Of a stretch of DNA of 64,000 bases, positions 62,001-64,000 are shown piece by piece (within the stretch, counting starts at the first letter, position 1; every line of letters begins with the position of its first letter). The position numbers and the translations under genes were made by a program. Below the pieces are notes generated by a model. That model had not been told where the DNA came from. It made no database searches and worked only from the letters and a program-made list of their open reading frames with translations. Origin of the DNA: Carallia brachiata (lineage: Eukaryota > Streptophyta > Magnoliopsida > Malpighiales > Rhizophoraceae); the NCBI GenBank assembly GCA_021464245.1, contig JADCRB010000025.1, positions 2,508,081-2,572,080 on the forward strand, in the 5' to 3' direction.

Positions 62001-63625
62001 TTGATCTGCTTATTGACTTCCTTCTTGATTTGTGGAATGAGCTCTTGACAAAACCATCGTTGTGGTTGCTTAACTGGACGGACACTCTTTTTTACTGTTA
62101 GACGGTGTACCACGATCTTCGGGTCGAGTCCAGACATTTCTTTATAATTCCAAGTGAATACATCCTTGTATTGGCTTAATACTTAGATATATTCCTGCTC
62201 TTCTTCTAATGTGAGTAAAGCACTCACGAATATAGGTCGAGGATCTTCCAAAGAACCGAGATTGACCTCTTTAAGTTCATCAACAATTGCTTGGCCACCA
62301 TCTTCGAGTTTCGGGGGAGCCTCTTTTACGTCAGCATCTGATGAGTCATATTCAACCTCCTCACTAATCGTAACATGCAATATAGAGATCCTGACTTCAT
62401 ATTTTTTGTTTGACTGGATGAGCCTAACTTGTTTGGTGGTGATGGTGATGGCACATGCATCAACTGCTCAGTTTCGGCTCTTCAGCACGATCCGCACATG
62501 TTGCTTTTCCTGATAGCCTAAACTAGGTCGGGACTTCGAAGATTGAGCAGTGGTACTTTGCGTGGATGGCAGTGTGCCCATTGTGATTGGGTTTGAGAAG
62601 TCATAGCCTGCCTTAGCAACTATATGCGTTCATTTGTTCTCTTTTCTGAAAGTGAGCCATATTTAATTGTCCCCCTGAGTGGTCTAACAAAACCTTTAAG
62701 TGGTTTTGAGGCCAAGACTGGATCAATCTTCGAGAGTGGTAAGGCGTGGGTCTTCTTCAGATTTTGAAGCTCTCCTGTCTTGGGTTGGTTGTGTCATTCC
62801 TCTTGTTTGGGATTGGTACAATAAGAGAAAAGAGGGTGACCTTCTGGATATCGTGACTTTGGCACATAGCGTAGGACCAGAGTGGGGTTCTAAGATGCAG
62901 CCTCTTGCGAGCGAGGTTCGGCAGACTGTGGCTTCTTTCCATTTGTTGAAGTTTGGGGGCAACCTTTAGCAGAGTTTTTGGCAGGTTCAACCTCTTTAGG
63001 GATGCCCCCAATCAAAGGAACTTTTGATGGGACGATCTCAAGATTGTCCGTATTGGTGCAAAAGATTACTTTTGTCAAATGTGATTCGGCATCATCGAAT
63101 GATTTTAAGTTGGCATTGACATTTTGAATCTCATCTTTGAAGTATTTGAAGCACTAGTGCACACTTGAAAGCACAATTCAATTTCTATGGATCCAGACAC
63201 GTGCTAACAGCATCTTGTACGCGGTGCGTGCATCGATCACGTGGAACAGAATGCTGGAAGTAAGGTTACCATTGGTTAGGTCCAAACGAATCATACCAAT
63301 TGCTCTCATTGGGCCGCTTGCACTCTGAGAGTTCGATCATCTTTGCCTCCAGAGTTGGTCGAGAATGTTTGGGACGTCTGAGTAGGGAAATGGATATTTC
63401 TTCTGCTGTAATTCTTGCAGCGTCACCTTTTGCTTTTCCTGCTGTTTTGGCCGATTTGTTGGCGCTGGAGGATTCACCTTTACTTTTGCTCCCACTTTTA
63501 CCAGTGCAGTATCAACGGTCATTACTTCATTCCCTTTTCCTGGGTTGTTAGGCTTTTTAGCTTTCCTTTTGCCCCCATGCTGGTCCAATTGAATGGAGAC
63601 CGTGTCTCCAAAGTCTAGATACTTA
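59100..63625 (-). mobile_element. Decayed Ty3/gypsy LTR-retrotransposon internal region (gag remnant to integrase), LTRs not found
   Basis: On the minus strand the order is gag-like tail (VTLQELQQKKYPFPYSDVPN near 63430-63372), linker with EEVEYDSSD and GSLEDPRPIFVSALLTLEEE (62370-62190), reverse transcriptase (61945-61416: GQLRVCIDFQDLN, GLKNASATYQRAMQ, catalytic ECYVDDL at about 61625-61605, LKCAFGVTSEKFLGF), RNase H-like start (EQALADFLADHP, then FDSTIRRDGADAGIVFVTPQ; 60865-60632), and integrase (59882-59520: AIDYFSKW, IIDNDKQF, LAEVFNKTL; and 59465-59196). The integrase D, D and E residues are visible. Frameshifts and stops separate all parts, so no functional polyprotein remains. This is the RT/RNH/INT order of Ty3/gypsy elements. 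It interrupts segmental copy B, whose homology resumes at about 63640. Confidence 0.92.
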
Positions 63626-63639
63626 TTTCTATATCATGA

Positions 63640-64000
63640 TATAGTTTCTGCCCAAAGCATGGTCATCATAAAAGGATCCAAATTACTTGTATTTTTGTTG
63701 CAAGGAAATAAAAAGCAATATAAATAATTTTGCAAATACATAAACTTCTAAGGGCTTAATTTTATTTTGCATGATACAGTTAAGAGTGCTTTATTTTATT
63801 CTATAGATGATTCCCACAATCTCCATTTCAGGTAACCACGTTAGTGCTCCATCATTTTGGGTTATCCCTATTGTATTATTATGCAAAAAAGTAAATTTTG
63901 GCAATATTAAAAAGGCCGAACCAGATCTATTGAAGAAAATACACAATACGAAGGCAACTTGATGATGAACTCGATATCTCGCTGACTAGTTTCCTAGATG
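63640..64000. repeat. Continuation of segmental duplication copy B
   Basis: It aligns with 51780-52600 (first in a shortened form, then closely from 63690). It carries the same promoter-like block ending in GAACTCGATAT and runs off the window edge, so more homology to 52600 onward is expected beyond it. Confidence 0.75.

Noticed and set aside
1..64000. CRISPR arrays, operons, phage or bacterial defence systems
   Set aside because: The window is plant nuclear DNA: spliced genes and plant transposons throughout, and no regularly spaced short repeats.

Overview
The window is nuclear DNA from a flowering plant, most probably a woody eudicot. The evidence is the strong AT bias, GT-AG introns, long intergenic spacers full of small transposons, and protein families typical of dicots (subgroup-4 R2R3-MYB, plant CHFR, DYAD/AMEIOTIC1, hotdog acyl-CoA thioesterases, EG45-like secreted proteins). 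Some protein details recall Citrus, but I cannot prove the species. There is no operon or prokaryotic organisation, and most short ORFs are chance openings.

Layout: 1.4-2.9 kb (+) holds a complete three-exon R2R3-MYB repressor gene. 2.9-12.2 kb is mostly AT-rich spacer with a GC-rich island near 9.8-10.4 kb. 12.2-21.3 kb (-) holds a 15-exon CHFR-type RING E3 ligase gene, which I could splice into an uninterrupted 462-residue frame. 21.3-32 kb is a transposon dump: a tandem 1-kb repeat with a SINE inserted in one unit, two TIR elements, a 5'-truncated LINE carrying two nested SINEs, and a TIR element with a SINE near its end. 32-37 kb (+) holds a DYAD/AMEIOTIC1-like meiotic-protein relative with an eroded N-terminal part and internally duplicated exons. 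38.5-41.1 kb and 43.8-47.9 kb (-) hold two tandem copies of a three-exon hotdog thioesterase gene.

48.5-64 kb is a large segmental duplication. Each copy carried an EG45-like (expansin-fold) gene, and both are now pseudogenes with different lesions. Between and within the copies lie further repeats, a SINE, a foldback MITE, a TIR element that appears to have captured an ankyrin-repeat gene fragment, and a decayed Ty3/gypsy retrotransposon (-) that splits the second copy. The last ~350 bases resemble 51.8-52.6 kb, so the duplication continues past the window.

The genes do not form a pathway; they are independent loci. The strongest things to follow up are the MYB with an altered bHLH-contact residue, the DYAD-like locus with frame damage that an alternative acceptor could bypass, the gene-capturing TIR element, and the parallel decay of the EG45-like copies.
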